Origin: Plotosus lineatus
Taxonomy: Eukaryota; Chordata; Actinopteri; Siluriformes; Plotosidae
NCBI GenBank assembly: GCA_024760905.1
Contig: CM045733.1
Span: 20,384,001-20,448,000, forward strand
Length of the DNA: 64,000 bases
Direction: 5' to 3'
This document shows, in pieces, positions 43,791-55,194 of the stretch. How positions within the stretch are numbered: the first letter of the stretch is position 1; each line of letters starts with the position of its first letter. Under the pieces are notes generated by a model, which saw only the letters and a list, made by a program, of their open reading frames with translations, made no database searches and was not told where the DNA came from. Position numbers and translations under genes: made by a program.

Positions 43791-44025
43791 CAGTGATCTC
43801 TCGATACTTTGTGCTTCAGTTTCTGCGGCTTCAGTGCATTGCAGGTTTTTCAAAAATATTCATAAAAAATTTAAAAATAAGGAAATTAAGGAAAAATAGG
43901 GGGAAAAGGTTAAAGAAGATGCTGCAAAACAGGACCCATTATGCAAAAACTCCCAAACAAATAAAAAAAAAAAAAACACAAAACAACCCAACAAAACTAC
44001 TTACATTTTTATGTGAGTCGTGCAG

Positions 44026-44097
<72 letters not shown>

Positions 44098-44180
44098 ATT
44101 TATATTTTATTTACATCTTATGCATTATTTTTGAATGTTTACTTGTTATTATAAGCCTTTATAACATTGAATAAAACAAA
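43791..44180 (+). mobile_element. Tigger-T left half
   Basis: CAGTGATCTCTCGATACTTT follows TA at 43789-43790. The inner sequence matches other Tigger-T copies through 'gcattatttttgaatgttta'. A (TG)n expansion at 44027-44092 lies within it. The right end is missing. Confidence 0.72.
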
Positions 44181-44500
44181 ACTTAAAATCAAATGATAGA
44201 AACATAAGAAAAGTTTAAGGGTGCTGCTAAACAAACAAACAAACAAACAAACAAACAGAAGTCACAGTTAGTAGGTCTTTTTGAATAATACTGTCTTCAC
44301 ATGTCTTTTAAAGTAGTGCACAGTTTCAAGTACTCTGGCAGGCCACTCCAGAGCTGAGGAGCAGCAGAGGAAAAGGTTCAGTCTCCCATTGTGTAGAGTT
44401 TCATCCTAGGAGTGCAAAGGTGAGCATGACAGTCCCGTTGCACACACAGTGAGTTCCATAAAAACGAACCGTTCCCAGGCTGAAGTAGTGAGTCAGACTA
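44181..44500. other. Possible old repeat fragment
   Basis: (AAAC)n at 44228-44257. The following 'ggccactccagagctgagga' and 'tcctaggagtgcaaaggtga' resemble a dispersed fish repeat I cannot name. No ORF. Confidence 0.3.
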
Positions 44501-44504
44501 CTGG

Positions 44505-44763
44505 CCTCAACTCTACTGAACATGTTTAGGATGACCTAGAATGCCAACTGCCCCATGGAATCCTGCCTGACATCAGTGCCTGACCTTAATAATGCTCTTA
44601 ATAATGCTGCGGATGAATGATCACACATCCCCACAGCCACACTCCAAAATCAAAACGACAGCAAGAAGATTCCGTGCCATTTATTTTAATAGCAAAGAAT
44701 CTGGATTGCAAAGTTCAAGTAACACTTATGAGGGTTATGGTCAAAATATTTGTCTGTATAGTG
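44505..44763 (+). mobile_element. Tc1-like transposon 3' fragment
   Basis: 'caactctactgaacatgttt' followed by 'ggatgacctagaatgcc' decodes to a degenerate LNSTEHV-DDLEC, like the D-L-N-P-I-E-H-V-W-D-D-L signature of Tc1-like transposases. 'atcagtgcctgacctt' and a terminal 'tttgtctgtatagtg' fit the same family. Only the C-terminal end survives. Confidence 0.55.
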
Positions 44764-45104
44764 CATGCCATATTCACAGCCTCCATTAAACTCCATTTCC
44801 TGGCACATAGACTTCAGTTATGGCTGAGTCAGACTCCAATTCCCAACTCCTCGTGTGAGCAATGAGCTCGCTTGCCAGCATACTGATCACACTCACCCCT
44901 GTATTCAGTTACCCACGTGCCCCCAAAACTATACAGTACAAGCACAAATATTCACATCGCAAGTTAACCTTCAGTTGTTGTGAATTTATTTTTAGCATTC
45001 TTATTATGGTTTTTGTTTCAGGCTTTGGACTGGTTGTTGACTATTTTTCTGTTCTATTTGACATGTGTGTTGCTTTGGTATGTTTTTTTTGGGGGGATTT
45101 ACTT
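44764..45104. other. No gene recognised
   Basis: Mixed-composition DNA without a supported ORF. Confidence 0.4.
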
Positions 45105-45114
45105 GTACTAACCA

Positions 45115-45364
45115 TTTGATTGAGATGGTTTGGACATGTACAGAGGCGGGATAGTGAGTATATTGGTCGTAGGATGCTGAGGTTGGATCTACCAGGCAAA
45201 AGGCCCAGAGGAAGACCAAAGAGAAGATTTATGGATGCGGTGAAGGCGGACATGAAGGTCGTTGGAGTAAGAGTAGAAGATGCAGAGGATAGGGAGAGAT
45301 GGAGGCAGATCATTTGCTGTGGCGACCCCTGAAGGGAACAGCCGAAAGGAAAAGAAGAAGACTA
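45115..45364 (+). mobile_element. RTE LINE, 5'-truncated, 10 bp target duplication
   Basis: Encodes LRWFGHVQRRDSEYI-like sequence, then RPRGRPKRRFMDAVKADMKV and WRQIICCGDP. The 3' UTR 'cgacccctgaagggaacag' and (GAA) tail follow. GTACTAACCA repeats at 45105-45114 and 45365-45374. Confidence 0.9.
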
Positions 45365-45374
45365 GTACTAACCA

Positions 45375-46745
45375 GTCTTGCATCCATGTCTGTTCATAAT
45401 AAATTGCTTCGCTTCCATTATGCAGACTCAGATCCCCTCTGGACCAATCATCCCATGCAAGGGTGTACCTTCTCTACATTACCAACAGTTCTAATAGAGG
45501 AGTGCCCAAATGCACTATGACATTAACTATCAAACCACCATCTCTTCTTGTCCTTCCACCCTGTCACAGGTGTCATGAACCAGCAAGTTGATCAGAGATA
45601 TATAGCAAGCCTGCCTCTTCTTTGAAAGAAGTACACACCAAACGTTTGCCTTTGCCAGTTTGTTTTCCGATCTGTTGCTTGACTGGGCCGCTGCACTCTA
45701 GGTAGGCAAGCATCTCAAATAAGAATGTTATAACACTGCTTTGTTACTGTTTCCATCCTACCTTCGAGGTCAAGGAGATCTGAGAGAGGCTAATGGCAAG
45801 AAAGCAAAGCAGGCACATGGCAGGAGAAGTAAGCATAAATGTTCTGGACTCGATAATATGGGCTTTCCTGTTCCCTTCTGGGATTTCAGTGTTTCATTGG
45901 TGTTGTAGCATAAGGGTAAAGCTGTAAACATTTATTATAGAATGCATAGATAACAACCTTGTGCATTCTCGTTCCCTGCACACCCACATACAACATAGTG
46001 AAAGTGTTGGATGGGCTCAAAGATAAACAACTCTATGTAATGGGAGAGAAATGTCCTTTTTTTAGGACCACCATCTCCTTACTTGTGGAATGGCCAAAAC
46101 AGTAGAGAACCAGTGAAGGATTGCCAATGCTTCCTGAAGTTTGCAAACTTTACCTGCTCTTTATGCGCATATGTTCTGCCATTTTAACCCGACTCACAGC
46201 GCTACCTAAAGGAAACCTTGAACCACACTTCCAGGAATGGTCCCCTTGGACCACTGCAACACCTATTCTTCATCAATAGGATCCCACTAGTTCATCCATA
46301 GTCAAGGTTGATGTCTTGGAATTGGGAGTAGTGACAAATTCAAGTTATATCCTGTAATGTATATTTCCAATTTCCAATGGAAATTGGGAACCATTGGCAG
46401 TTAATTTTGTGATGGAGAAGTGGAGACACTGTCTTGAAGGTGCTGTACAGTCATTAGCAGTACTCAGACAATATAAATCTGGCGCATATCTATGCTATAG
46501 AGAGTGCTTAAATCCACATCAAAACTGCTCATTATGTGTTATCTGTTTTACTTTTCTTACTTCTTCCTTTATTCTGAAAGCCCCTATAATTACCTATCAC
46601 ATGCCTTTCCTATGTGCCTTTGCAACTCTAGGAGTAACTCAGTACTTGGGCTCACACACTGCCTGCCAACAGATATCTAAGCACAGTTAAGCTGCATTAA
46701 CGAAGCTATGCTTGTAGTCAAACATGGGAACTGACATATAAATTC
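45375..46745. other. No gene or repeat recognised
   Basis: Largest stretch without an identified transposon. The frames (up to 98 codons at 46394-46690) lack recognisable domains. Confidence 0.4.
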
Positions 46746-46748
46746 ATC

Positions 46749-48178
46749 CTACCAAGCCTGTGCTCTATCCATTGATTTTTCTGACACAGATGTTCCAAGG
46801 TGTGATATTGGTTTATACGGCTGATATGGGTCGAGATCAGGTTTGATAACTGCTAGTTTAAAGGATTTAGGTACATAATCAGTGCTAAGGGAAGAATTTA
46901 TTACACTTAATAAATGGTTGATCACTTTTGATAATATTTGTTTAATGAAACATGTAGGCACTGGATCAAGTACGCATGTTGATGATATTGATGAGGAAAT
47001 TAATGAGACTAGTTCTGTCTTTTGAATGGGGTTAAAACACACAAGTTGCGGATCTGATTGTGATATATTATTATTTCCTTTTTTAGTTATTGGAATACCT
47101 GTCTTTACATTTAGGGAATAAAATTTTTTCCTGATATTTTAAATTTTAACATTAACAGACAGACAGACAGACATTTTATTCAATAAAAGGCCATCAGCAC
47201 TTTTTTAGCATTACCATTAGCATTACCATTTTAACATTAAAAAGATCATAAAGTCATCACTGCTATAAATTGATGGTTTGCACGTTTTATTCATGGTCTT
47301 ATTCCCAGTTAATTCTGCAACAATATTAAATACTTATTTCAGACTATTTTTGTTATTTTATATTAGATTTGAGAAATATACTGCTCTAGCAGCACTAAGA
47401 GCTTTTCTGTAGTTAAGTAGACTCTCCGTCTATTCTGATTGGAAAACCAGTAATTTAGTTGACACCATTTTCATTCTAATTTGCAGGTGTTCTGTTTTAG
47501 TGTGTGTGGGTTTCATCATTATACCAGGGAGCTATTTTTTCCCCCCTCTATGATTGGTTTTCTTTTAAGCGAAGCTACATTTTCCAGCATATGGAGTAAA
47601 TTGACTCAAAGCACTTGGTGGCTTAATTGAGGTGTATATATTAGTATTAAGAGGCAGTAAAAGCAAGATAAGATAATGATCAGAAATATTTTCTAACTGT
47701 GGAATTGTGAATATATTTTCAATATTCAATCCAAAAGTTAATATTAAATCGAGAGTGTGGCCAGCTTTATGAGTTGGTCCTATTAAATTCTGATTTATCT
47801 CTACTGAAGCTAGGATTTATACGAATGCTGTTCTTAAAGGGTCCTCTGAGTTATCGAAATGAATATTAAAGTCACCAATACGTATAGCCTTATCTAAAGA
47901 AACAACAGGTTTACAAGGAAAACATTCACTGAGGAATTCGGAGTATGGCTCTGGGGGTCTGTAAATAATAATTAAAGAAATCAGCTGCATGGGCATATTT
48001 TTCCAGGAACATACATAATGTTGGTGTATAGAGTAGCAAACAAGTTCATGTGTATATTTTGTGATAAGGCTGATCTTATCAGTATAAATAACTATAAACT
48101 GTATAAAATAAATGGCTATGATCTTAGGTGCTGCAGTACAGCTGTTATGCTCATTTATTTGTAAGAATAACAATTACA
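46749..48178 (-). mobile_element. L2-group LINE 5' half, inverted
   Basis: On the minus strand from 48173: endonuclease pieces (LISLIIIYRPPEPYSEFLSE, AIRIGDFNIHFDNSEDPLRT with the GDFN motif; ISDHY at 47676-47690). Then the RT start (47042-46749: SSTCVLDPVPTCFIKQIL, INSSLSTDYVPKSFKLAVIK). In the family this part lies directly upstream of what is found on the plus strand from 48183. The frame is broken several times. Confidence 0.82.
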
Positions 48179-48504
48179 AAATGTAGCAGTCAGGCTTTAG
48201 GCCTCACCATAGCACAGAAACATCATTCATTAAGGTGGTAAATGACCTACTGGTGGCCTCCAACCACAGCTATGTCTCCCTACTTGTGTTACTTGGCCTT
48301 CTCCTGATTTAAATCTTATTTGACTGACTGTTATTATCATGTAGTGCAAATAGTAATTTATCTGCACATTCTAATGTTAAGTTTGGTGTTCCTCAGGGTT
48401 CTGCATTAGGCCCATTTCTTTTCTCTCTACATATGCTCATATTGGGTAATATCATTGCTGATCAGGGTATTAGCTTTCATTGTTATGCTGATGACATGCA
48501 GTTA

Positions 48505-48852
48505 TTCATTCATTCATTCATTTCCTCAACTGCTTAATCATAATCTAATTAGGGTCAAGCAGAGGCTGGCGCCCATCTCAGTCAACTCTGGGTGAGGGAA
48601 GAGAGCACCCTGGGCAGCTTGCCAAGCCATCACAGGAAAGAAACATGCCGATGACTATGCAGCCTACTCTTGACGAAAGTCAGCAATGGTTCTTTTACAT
48701 GCCTCACACCATAGACAGTGAGAGACATGGCCAGCCTTTGATAACCCAGTCAGCTGCCCTGGGGGACATTGACAACCCATTGAGAGTGGGCCTTGAAACA
48801 CCAACCTTGGGATCAGTGATCCAACACCTTACTACCAGGCCACCATTTCCCT
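48505..48852 (-). mobile_element. SINE-A, tail A1, inside the L2 RT
   Basis: (ATTC)n tail at the left, body ('gtcagcaatggttcttttac') and head complement ('ccttactaccaggccaccat') in order. It interrupts the L2 just after the YADD codons. No clear target duplication. Confidence 0.85.
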
Positions 48853-49428
48853 GAGTATAAAATACAATATGAAATATCAATATATTTTAACCTATAACGG
48901 ACTTATTCACGCCACATTATCTTAGTGAGCTTCTTGTTGTTCATGATCCAGCACGCCCCCTTCGATCTAAACATGCAGGCTGCTTAATGATCCTCGAATA
49001 ATGAAGATTACTGCAGGGACAGAGCTTTCTCTTACAAATACCCACAGTTATGGAATAACCTTCCAGTTAATGTTCGGGACTCAGACATAGTTTCTACTTT
49101 TAATACGAGGCTGAAAACTTACTTGTTTCATGGAGCATTTTGTTAATAGGCTTTTATTAGATAAAGGAGCAGATCTGGGGGTCACAGGCATAGAGAGTTC
49201 TGGTAAACTGTGATATTGGGACGCTCCATCACTCTACCTGCTCACCAAAGTCCATTGACAGTGGAGTTGCTCATTGTCCAATGTCACATAATGCCCTCAC
49301 ATCTGCTTTTCGTCTAGTTTTCTCTCTTTTAGTTATGCTGCCACAGCCAGTCATGGCAGAGTTCCTGCTTGCACTCAGCAATAATAAATTATTTTCTTTC
49401 CATTACACTATTATAAGTATGCCTAATA

Positions 49429-49431
<3 letters not shown>

Positions 49432-49507
<76 letters not shown>
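49432..49507. repeat. (CT)n microsatellite in L2 3' UTR
   Basis: About 37 uninterrupted CT units at the position homologous to 32120-32190. Confidence 0.97.
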
Positions 49508-49513
<6 letters not shown>

Positions 49514-50104
49514 TATTGAGGTACACATTCTACTTCTAAGATGCGAGTGATCCTGATCCTTTCTGAGTCCTGTGATCTGTCCTTCTGTGCTGGTGCTGGC
49601 TGGAGTTTTTATCTGCGAAGACCCTTGCTCATGTTGATGATCATCAATATGGTCACAGATGTGCATTAACAGACTGTGAAGATTAGTTCTCACCGATGGT
49701 GATTTAAACGCTTTTCCCGCAATTATTTAGGACTTACAGTTGTACAACCAACTGGACTACATTTTGTATTGTAATGAATTTGTCGTATATGGTTTGTATC
49801 CTTATGGTTTCACCCATATAATGATGGGTTTCCCTTTTGGGCCTGGTTCCTCTCAAGGTTTCTTCCTTGCATCTACTGATGGAGTTTTTCCTCACCACCG
49901 TCGCTGCAGGTGATGTTCATTAAGGATGTGTAGGGGTTGTAGAAAATGTTTAAATTCTTGTATACTTTGTCAGCTCCTAGTTTTTCTTTTATGCTTTACT
50001 TGTAAGCTCTTACTTTTACTACGTAAAGCTGCTTAGTTACAATGTCAATAAACGTAAAAGTTTGTAAAAAGTGCTATATAAATAAAACTGAATTGAAATT
50101 GAAT

Positions 50105-51059
50105 GCTTAAAGTGTGTATTCATAGTCGTTATGTATTTATGATTAACATGATCTCATTCTTGAGATGTCCTGGTTGTGCTGAACCTATCCCCTGTCCCAA
50201 AAGGCATCCCAGAGAAAGATTTGCTTCGGCTGTGCATGCTTTTGGTGAGATAATGACTCACTACTGCTATGCATTATAACACCTGTTTGCAGGAAGCATG
50301 GGACGAAAATAACAAATAAGCAGCTTCATCAAGTGTTCGGGGAAGAAATGGCGACATGCTTTGCCATCCCAATCTTTTGTAATGTGTTGCAAGAATCAAA
50401 TGTACCATTATATATTTTGAAAACAGCAGCTAACAAAAAAGTTCATGAAGTAAAAGAACAAATAATGGCCTGCTGTATTGTTAGAAAATACCATTGTCAC
50501 TTTTTTTCTCAGATGTTCTACACTCCCAATGTATGAGTGAGTTTTTTTATGTGAAATCTCTACATGAAACAAAATAGAAAAATAGACAGTGTCAGTACCA
50601 AAAGCTGACAGTTGTAAAGTTGAAAACTATTCAGAGAGAAGGAATTTGTAGCTAAAATCAGAAGCTGTCCACACGTGTTCTATCATACCATGGTAGGAAG
50701 TTTTAAAAGGAGATTCTGAGCACAGCATTACAATGAACCTTGACTTAATTCATGATGCCCTTAATTCAAGTAGTTCATAATTAGACAACTTTTCCTCGCC
50801 TTCCACACTTATTTGAGGAAAGTGCAATTCTATGCTCTCTACAATTGGTAATATGCTCCACAATGCAGAAGGTACTATTAAAGAACCATGACTAAGGATG
50901 GATGTTGCAGCTCTTTACAGCAGAGTTGAAGGTGGATCCAAATGGTGGATTCACAGTTCGTAATTCATTTGGCAGCACAGTCCAAAAACACAGTCAAAAC
51001 TCATAAGGTAGCAGGCAACAGACAACCAATCAGGTACCCGACTAGATTCACAGAGAAGC
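50105..51059. other. No gene recognised
   Basis: AT-rich. The 67-codon frame at 50333-50536 has no recognisable family. Confidence 0.4.
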
Positions 51060-51683
51060 TATCCCTATCTCAAGTGATACTGGGTGAAAAAAGGGTGCAC
51101 TCTGAACAATTTGCCATACCATGACAGGTCAATACATACCACAACCATTTGCATGTACATCTAGGGTTAAATTGGAACAGCCAGTTAGCCTACTGGGCAT
51201 GTCTTTGGACCATGGGAAGAAATCCAGGGAAGTGTCGGCCTGGTGGTAAGGTGCCGGATCACTGATCCTAAGGTTGGGGGTTCAATCCCTATGCTCAACA
51301 AGTTGCCACTGTCCTCCAGTGCAGTTAACTGGGTTATCAAAGGCCAGCCTTGTCTCTTACTGTCTATGGTGTGAGGCATGTAAAAGAACCATTGCTGACT
51401 TTCAACAAGAGGCTGCAAAGCTGTCAATGTGTTTCTGCATTGCAATGGCCTGGTGAGCTGTCCAGGGCATACTATGCCCTCGCCCAGAGTCGGCTGGGAT
51501 GAGCGCCAGCCTCCCCACAACTCAAATTAGGATTAAGCAGTTGCAGAAAATGAATGAATGAATGAAGAAACCCAGACAAGCTTGGATAGAACATGCAACC
51601 CACAAACACCAAAGCCTGTGAATCAAACCCAGGATCTTCTTGCTCTGAGATGGACATGCTAATCACTATGCCACCATGCAGCT
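51060..51683 (-). mobile_element. SINE-V split by SINE-A
   Basis: Tail-side and central sequence 51060-51227 ('aaattggaacagccagttag') and head side 51576-51683 ('tcttgctctgagatggacat', 'atcactatgccaccatgcag') flank a younger SINE-A. Confidence 0.78.
51228..51563 (+). mobile_element. SINE-A A1 nested in SINE-V
   Basis: Head 'tcggcctggtggtaaggtgc', box-B-like GGTTCAATCCC, body, A1 tail and (ATGA)n end. GAAGAAATCCAG / GAAGAAACCCAG flank it at 51216-51227 and 51564-51575. The first few bases of the head are missing. Confidence 0.87.
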
Positions 51684-52486
51684 GAATTCGAGAGTGAGTC
51701 TATAACAATGGACTCAAAACAAATGTAGGTTTCTTTCTTTTTTTTCTTTTCTTTTTTAATCAAAACATATCTCATGTTTCCTAACCGCCAGATTATAGAC
51801 TTGGACATAAATTGTAGTGGTTTTAGGCTGTATATTTCAGGAATCTATAAAAAAGAAATTGTGTTTATTTATTTATTTTTTATTTATTTATTCATTCATT
51901 CATTAAGATAATTTAAATTTTTTGATTAATGAAAAAAGTATTTATGAAAAAAGTATTTATGAAAAAAGTAACATACAAGCGGAGCAGTTTAGGGGTTAAG
52001 AACTTTGCTTAAGGGTCTAACACATTTGAATCTATGGCTTTCCAATCAGCTGCCTCAATCAGCAGCTCGTCCCACCTCAGTGGCTTTCTCAGGAAATGAG
52101 AATCCAACTTGTTAGATTTGCCACAGAGCCCAAACTGGCCTAGAGAATTGAAACAGATAATACAGGTCATATTTTTGCTGCCATGAAGTCCCTGTATACT
52201 TATGAAATCTAAAAAAAGATGATCACTGTTATTATGCTCGATGATGTGATTCGTGCACTACCATCGTTTACATTCTGATTTCCAGGGGAAAATCATGGCA
52301 GGATTAGAAATGGAGTGCATTTACGTGACAACTATTTAAAACTGTGGAATATTTAGTTGGAACAAGATTTAAGGTATGATTACGCAGACATTGCTGAATT
52401 AAATAAGGCAGATATGACCTTTCAGTCAGATTACCTGGTGTGTTTACGGTCACTGCTTAATTCAACTCATGTATTTGCATTTGTAT
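51684..52486. other. No gene recognised; short tandem repeats
   Basis: T-rich tracts near 51730-51760, (TTTA)/(ATTC) runs at 51867-51905 and a tripled 'gaaaaaagtatttat' near 51930-51970. Confidence 0.5.
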
Positions 52487-52492
52487 GTTTTC

Positions 52493-52914
52493 TGTGATGC
52501 CGGGAGCTTTCAGTCAGACCCAAAGATGCAGAAGACCGAGTATGATGATACAGATGAGTTTTATTGTACACAGAGCAGGCACTGGAGTACGGAGAATCGT
52601 AGTCACTGTAAAGGTGAGGGGAAACACGAAAGCCAAAATTACAAAGGGGAACTTCAAAGCGGGAACTGGTCGAGCACGAAGCTGAGAACCAGGAGCCAGA
52701 GAGATCACGGGGAACCGGGATCACATGGAGGGAACAATCTTCTAGCGTTGGGAGGAGCGTGATAGCCCAGGGATGACTGAGTGGAATCAGGTGTGCTGCT
52801 CTGGACTCTGCCCGCGAGTGAGCCATGCACCTTACCAGCACCTACAGTGCATAAGGAGAGAACAAGAGTTAAAAGTCGCCAATTTCAGAGCCACTCCCAA
52901 CACAGACCATAACA
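52493..52914 (-). repeat. Solo LTR of an LTR retrotransposon (Ty3/Gypsy-like suspected)
   Basis: A 422 bp GC-richer block begins TGTGATGCC and ends ATAACA on the plus strand, i.e. TGTTAT...CATCACA on the minus. GTTTTC is duplicated on both sides (52487-52492, 52915-52920). On the minus strand an AATAAA lies inside 'tgtacaataaaactcatc', suiting an R-region poly(A) signal. No internal gag-pol region or second LTR is present. The small open frames inside it are not genes. Superfamily is inferred from general look and duplication size. Confidence 0.72.
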
Positions 52915-52994
52915 GTTTTCATAATGTTTTGATCTCCTTCCATACAGTGGTTTATTGATTTTTTGATTTTCTCCATTACTTGGTTTACTATTGT

Positions 52995-53963
52995 TTCTGA
53001 CCTTTTCCTTATTCATTGGCCAAATCGATTAATCATACTAGGGTCATGAAGAGTGTGGAGCTTATCTCAGCAAACTCTGGGCAAAGGTAGGGTACACTCT
53101 GAATAGATTCCCAGACCATCACAGCGCCAAAACACATAATCAATCACATTCATACATCTAAGGGATAATTTGGAACAGCCAATTAGTTTATTGTGCATGA
53201 CTTTGGACTGTAGGAAGCCACGGAAGCATGGGGAGAACATGCAAACTCCACACACTAAAAACATTTTCACCAGCCCTGGGACGTGATCCCAGGATCACAC
53301 TGTTTCTTCTTCTTTTCCTTTCGGCCTTTCCCTTCAGGGGTTGCAACGGCAAATCATCTGCCTCCATCTCACCCTATCCTCTGCATCTTCATCTCTTACT
53401 CCAAACTACCTTCATGTTCTCCTTCACCACATCCATAAATCTTCTCTTTGTTCTTCCTCTAGGTCTTCTGCTTGGTAGTTCCAACCTCAGCATCCTACTA
53501 CCAATATACTCACTATCCCTCCTCTGTACATGTCCAAACCATCTCAATCTAGCCTCTCTGACTTTGTCTCTAAAACCTCTAACATGTGCTGTCCCTCTGA
53601 TGTACTCATTCCTGATCCTATCCATCCTCGTTACTCCCAAAGAGAACCTCAACATTTTCATCTCTGCTACCTCCAGGTCTGCCTCCTGTCTTTTCCCAGG
53701 GCCACTGTTTCTAAACCATCCAACATCGCTGGCCTCAACACCGTCTTGTACACTTTTCCTTTCTTTCTTGCCGGTACCTTCCTATCACACATCACACTGG
53801 ACACTTTTCTCCAATCATTCCAACCTGCCTGCACACACTTCTTCACCTCTTTTTCACACTCTCCATTGTTCTGGACTGTTGAGCCTAAGTACTTACCCAG
53901 GATCATACTGCTGAGAAGTGGTTATGCTCGCAATTATGTCACTGTGCCTCCCAGTGCCTCTGT
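52995..53963 (-). mobile_element. SINE-V split by an RTE LINE
   Basis: Tail and centre occupy 52995-53302 ('ttggccaaatcgattaatca', 'ggggagaacatgcaaactcc'). The last head part follows the RTE at 53911-53963 ('aattatgtcactgtgcctcc'). Confidence 0.75.
53303..53895 (-). mobile_element. RTE LINE, 5'-truncated, 15 bp target duplication
   Basis: The 3' tail complement 'tttcttcttcttttccttt' starts at 53303. The minus frames encode KYLGSTVQNNGECEKEVKKC, LRPAMLDGLETVALG, LRFSLGVTRMDRIRNEYIRG and LRWFGHVQRRDSEYIGSRML, with a break near 53662. CCCAGGATCACACTG / CCCAGGATCATACTG flank it at 53288-53302 and 53896-53910. It lacks RT catalytic motifs. Confidence 0.92.
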
Positions 53964-54636
53964 CTAATGTTTATATACAATTTGTATTTATACATTCCTG
54001 CTAATAAATTCTGCACTTAGATTTACCTTGTGTGTCCAAGCTGTGCAATGTAGCAACATAGCTTGCAACTTATTTTAGCTTAATAATTTAACACAGCAGC
54101 TAATGAAGTGTAAGGCTTGAGCAAATATGAAAAATATATTAGCTGGAAAAGGCAGAGTTGGCGCCTGACTCACTAAATCGAGAATATGCAGACTACTTAC
54201 TAAAATAATATGTGATGGTTGCGTCATCATTAGCTGAAGATGTTAAATATGTGCAAAAATGAATATCAGGTTTAAATTAAATTAAAAAAAAAAAGATAAA
54301 GAGTTCCAATGGTGTTTAAAGGGAATCGTTGGCTGTTTGGAGCCAAAAATAGCTTATAAAAAAGATTTCTGCATTGAAATTATTTAATAAGATCAGCAGT
54401 AGCAACAACAACCGCAAAAAAGAATAATAAGAACAGGTTTTGATGCTTAAAAAAATGTGAATGTGAAATATATCTCTTTATTTTGAAATATTCTTCCTTG
54501 CTCAAGCACATCTGCGCTAATGCTGCAATGAACTGAAAATCATATTTTTAGCTAATCATGTTCAAACTACACCGCTGGGGAAAAAAATGATGCCCCAAAT
54601 AAATGTTGGCATTTTATTAGCAGTAAACTTACCAAC
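53964..54636. other. AT-rich DNA, nothing recognised
   Basis: No ORF or repeat supported. Confidence 0.45.
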
Positions 54637-54654
54637 ATATTATGACTTCATGAT

Positions 54655-55015
54655 GAGATGAGAGAGAGAGAGATTTCCTTTCGGCTTTTCCCCTTCATCA
54701 GGAGTCGCCACAGCGAATGATTCGCATGTTTGATTTGGCGTAGGTTTTTACGTCGGATGCCCTTCCTGACATAACTCTTTAGCAAGGGACAGAAACACGC
54801 TGACGGCTTTGCAGCCTTCTCTTTACGAAAGTCAGCATGGGCTCTTTTACATGAACCTCTCACCATAGACAGTGAGAGACATGGCCGGCCTTTGATAACC
54901 CAGTTAGCTGCACTGGGGGGGACAGTGACAACCTTGTGGAGAATTGGACTCAAACCCCCAACCCTAGGATCAGCGATCCAGCGCAATATACCACTAGACC
55001 ACCACTACCCCTTTT
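54655..55015 (-). mobile_element. SINE-A, tail A2, with perfect 18 bp target duplication
   Basis: RTE-type tail complement ('tttcctttcggcttttccc', 'gagtcgccacagcgaatga', 'gtcggatgcccttcctgaca'), body with the 'catgaacctctcacc' A2 variant, and head complement at the right. ATATTATGACTTCATGAT repeats exactly at 54637-54654 and 55016-55033. A short (GA)n replaces the usual (TTC)n end. Confidence 0.93.
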
Positions 55016-55194
55016 ATATTATGACTTCATGATATATTCTGAAAAAAAAAAAGAAAAGAAAAATACAATGTCATATACGTGGACATTTAAAAATAAAGGG
55101 CTGCTCACTACCGATATTGGTCGCACTTTAAAAATACTAGTACCCCAATGCCAGAAAAAGCAACTCAGTTAACTCTTAAATCAAGTGAATGTAT

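Larger units (their letters stand above)
48179..50104 (+). mobile_element. L2-group LINE 3' half and 3' UTR
   Basis: Starts with [22 protein letters not shown]. It retains motif [17 protein letters not shown] and an intact YADD at 48484-48495. After a SINE-A insertion (48505-48852) the C-terminal coding end (48900-49135) and long 3' UTR follow, ending 'aataaaactgaattgaaatt'. Stops such as that after LVLLGLLLI make it non-functional. Together with 46749-48178 it represents one element with an inverted 5' part. Confidence 0.83.

Noticed and set aside
44228..44257. (AAAC)n and other short spaced repeats as a CRISPR-like array
   Set aside because: Simple tandem repeats without unique spacers, in a vertebrate genome.
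52467..52841. 124-codon minus frame and overlapping plus frames
   Set aside because: They lie inside the solo LTR, overlap on both strands and have no family signature.
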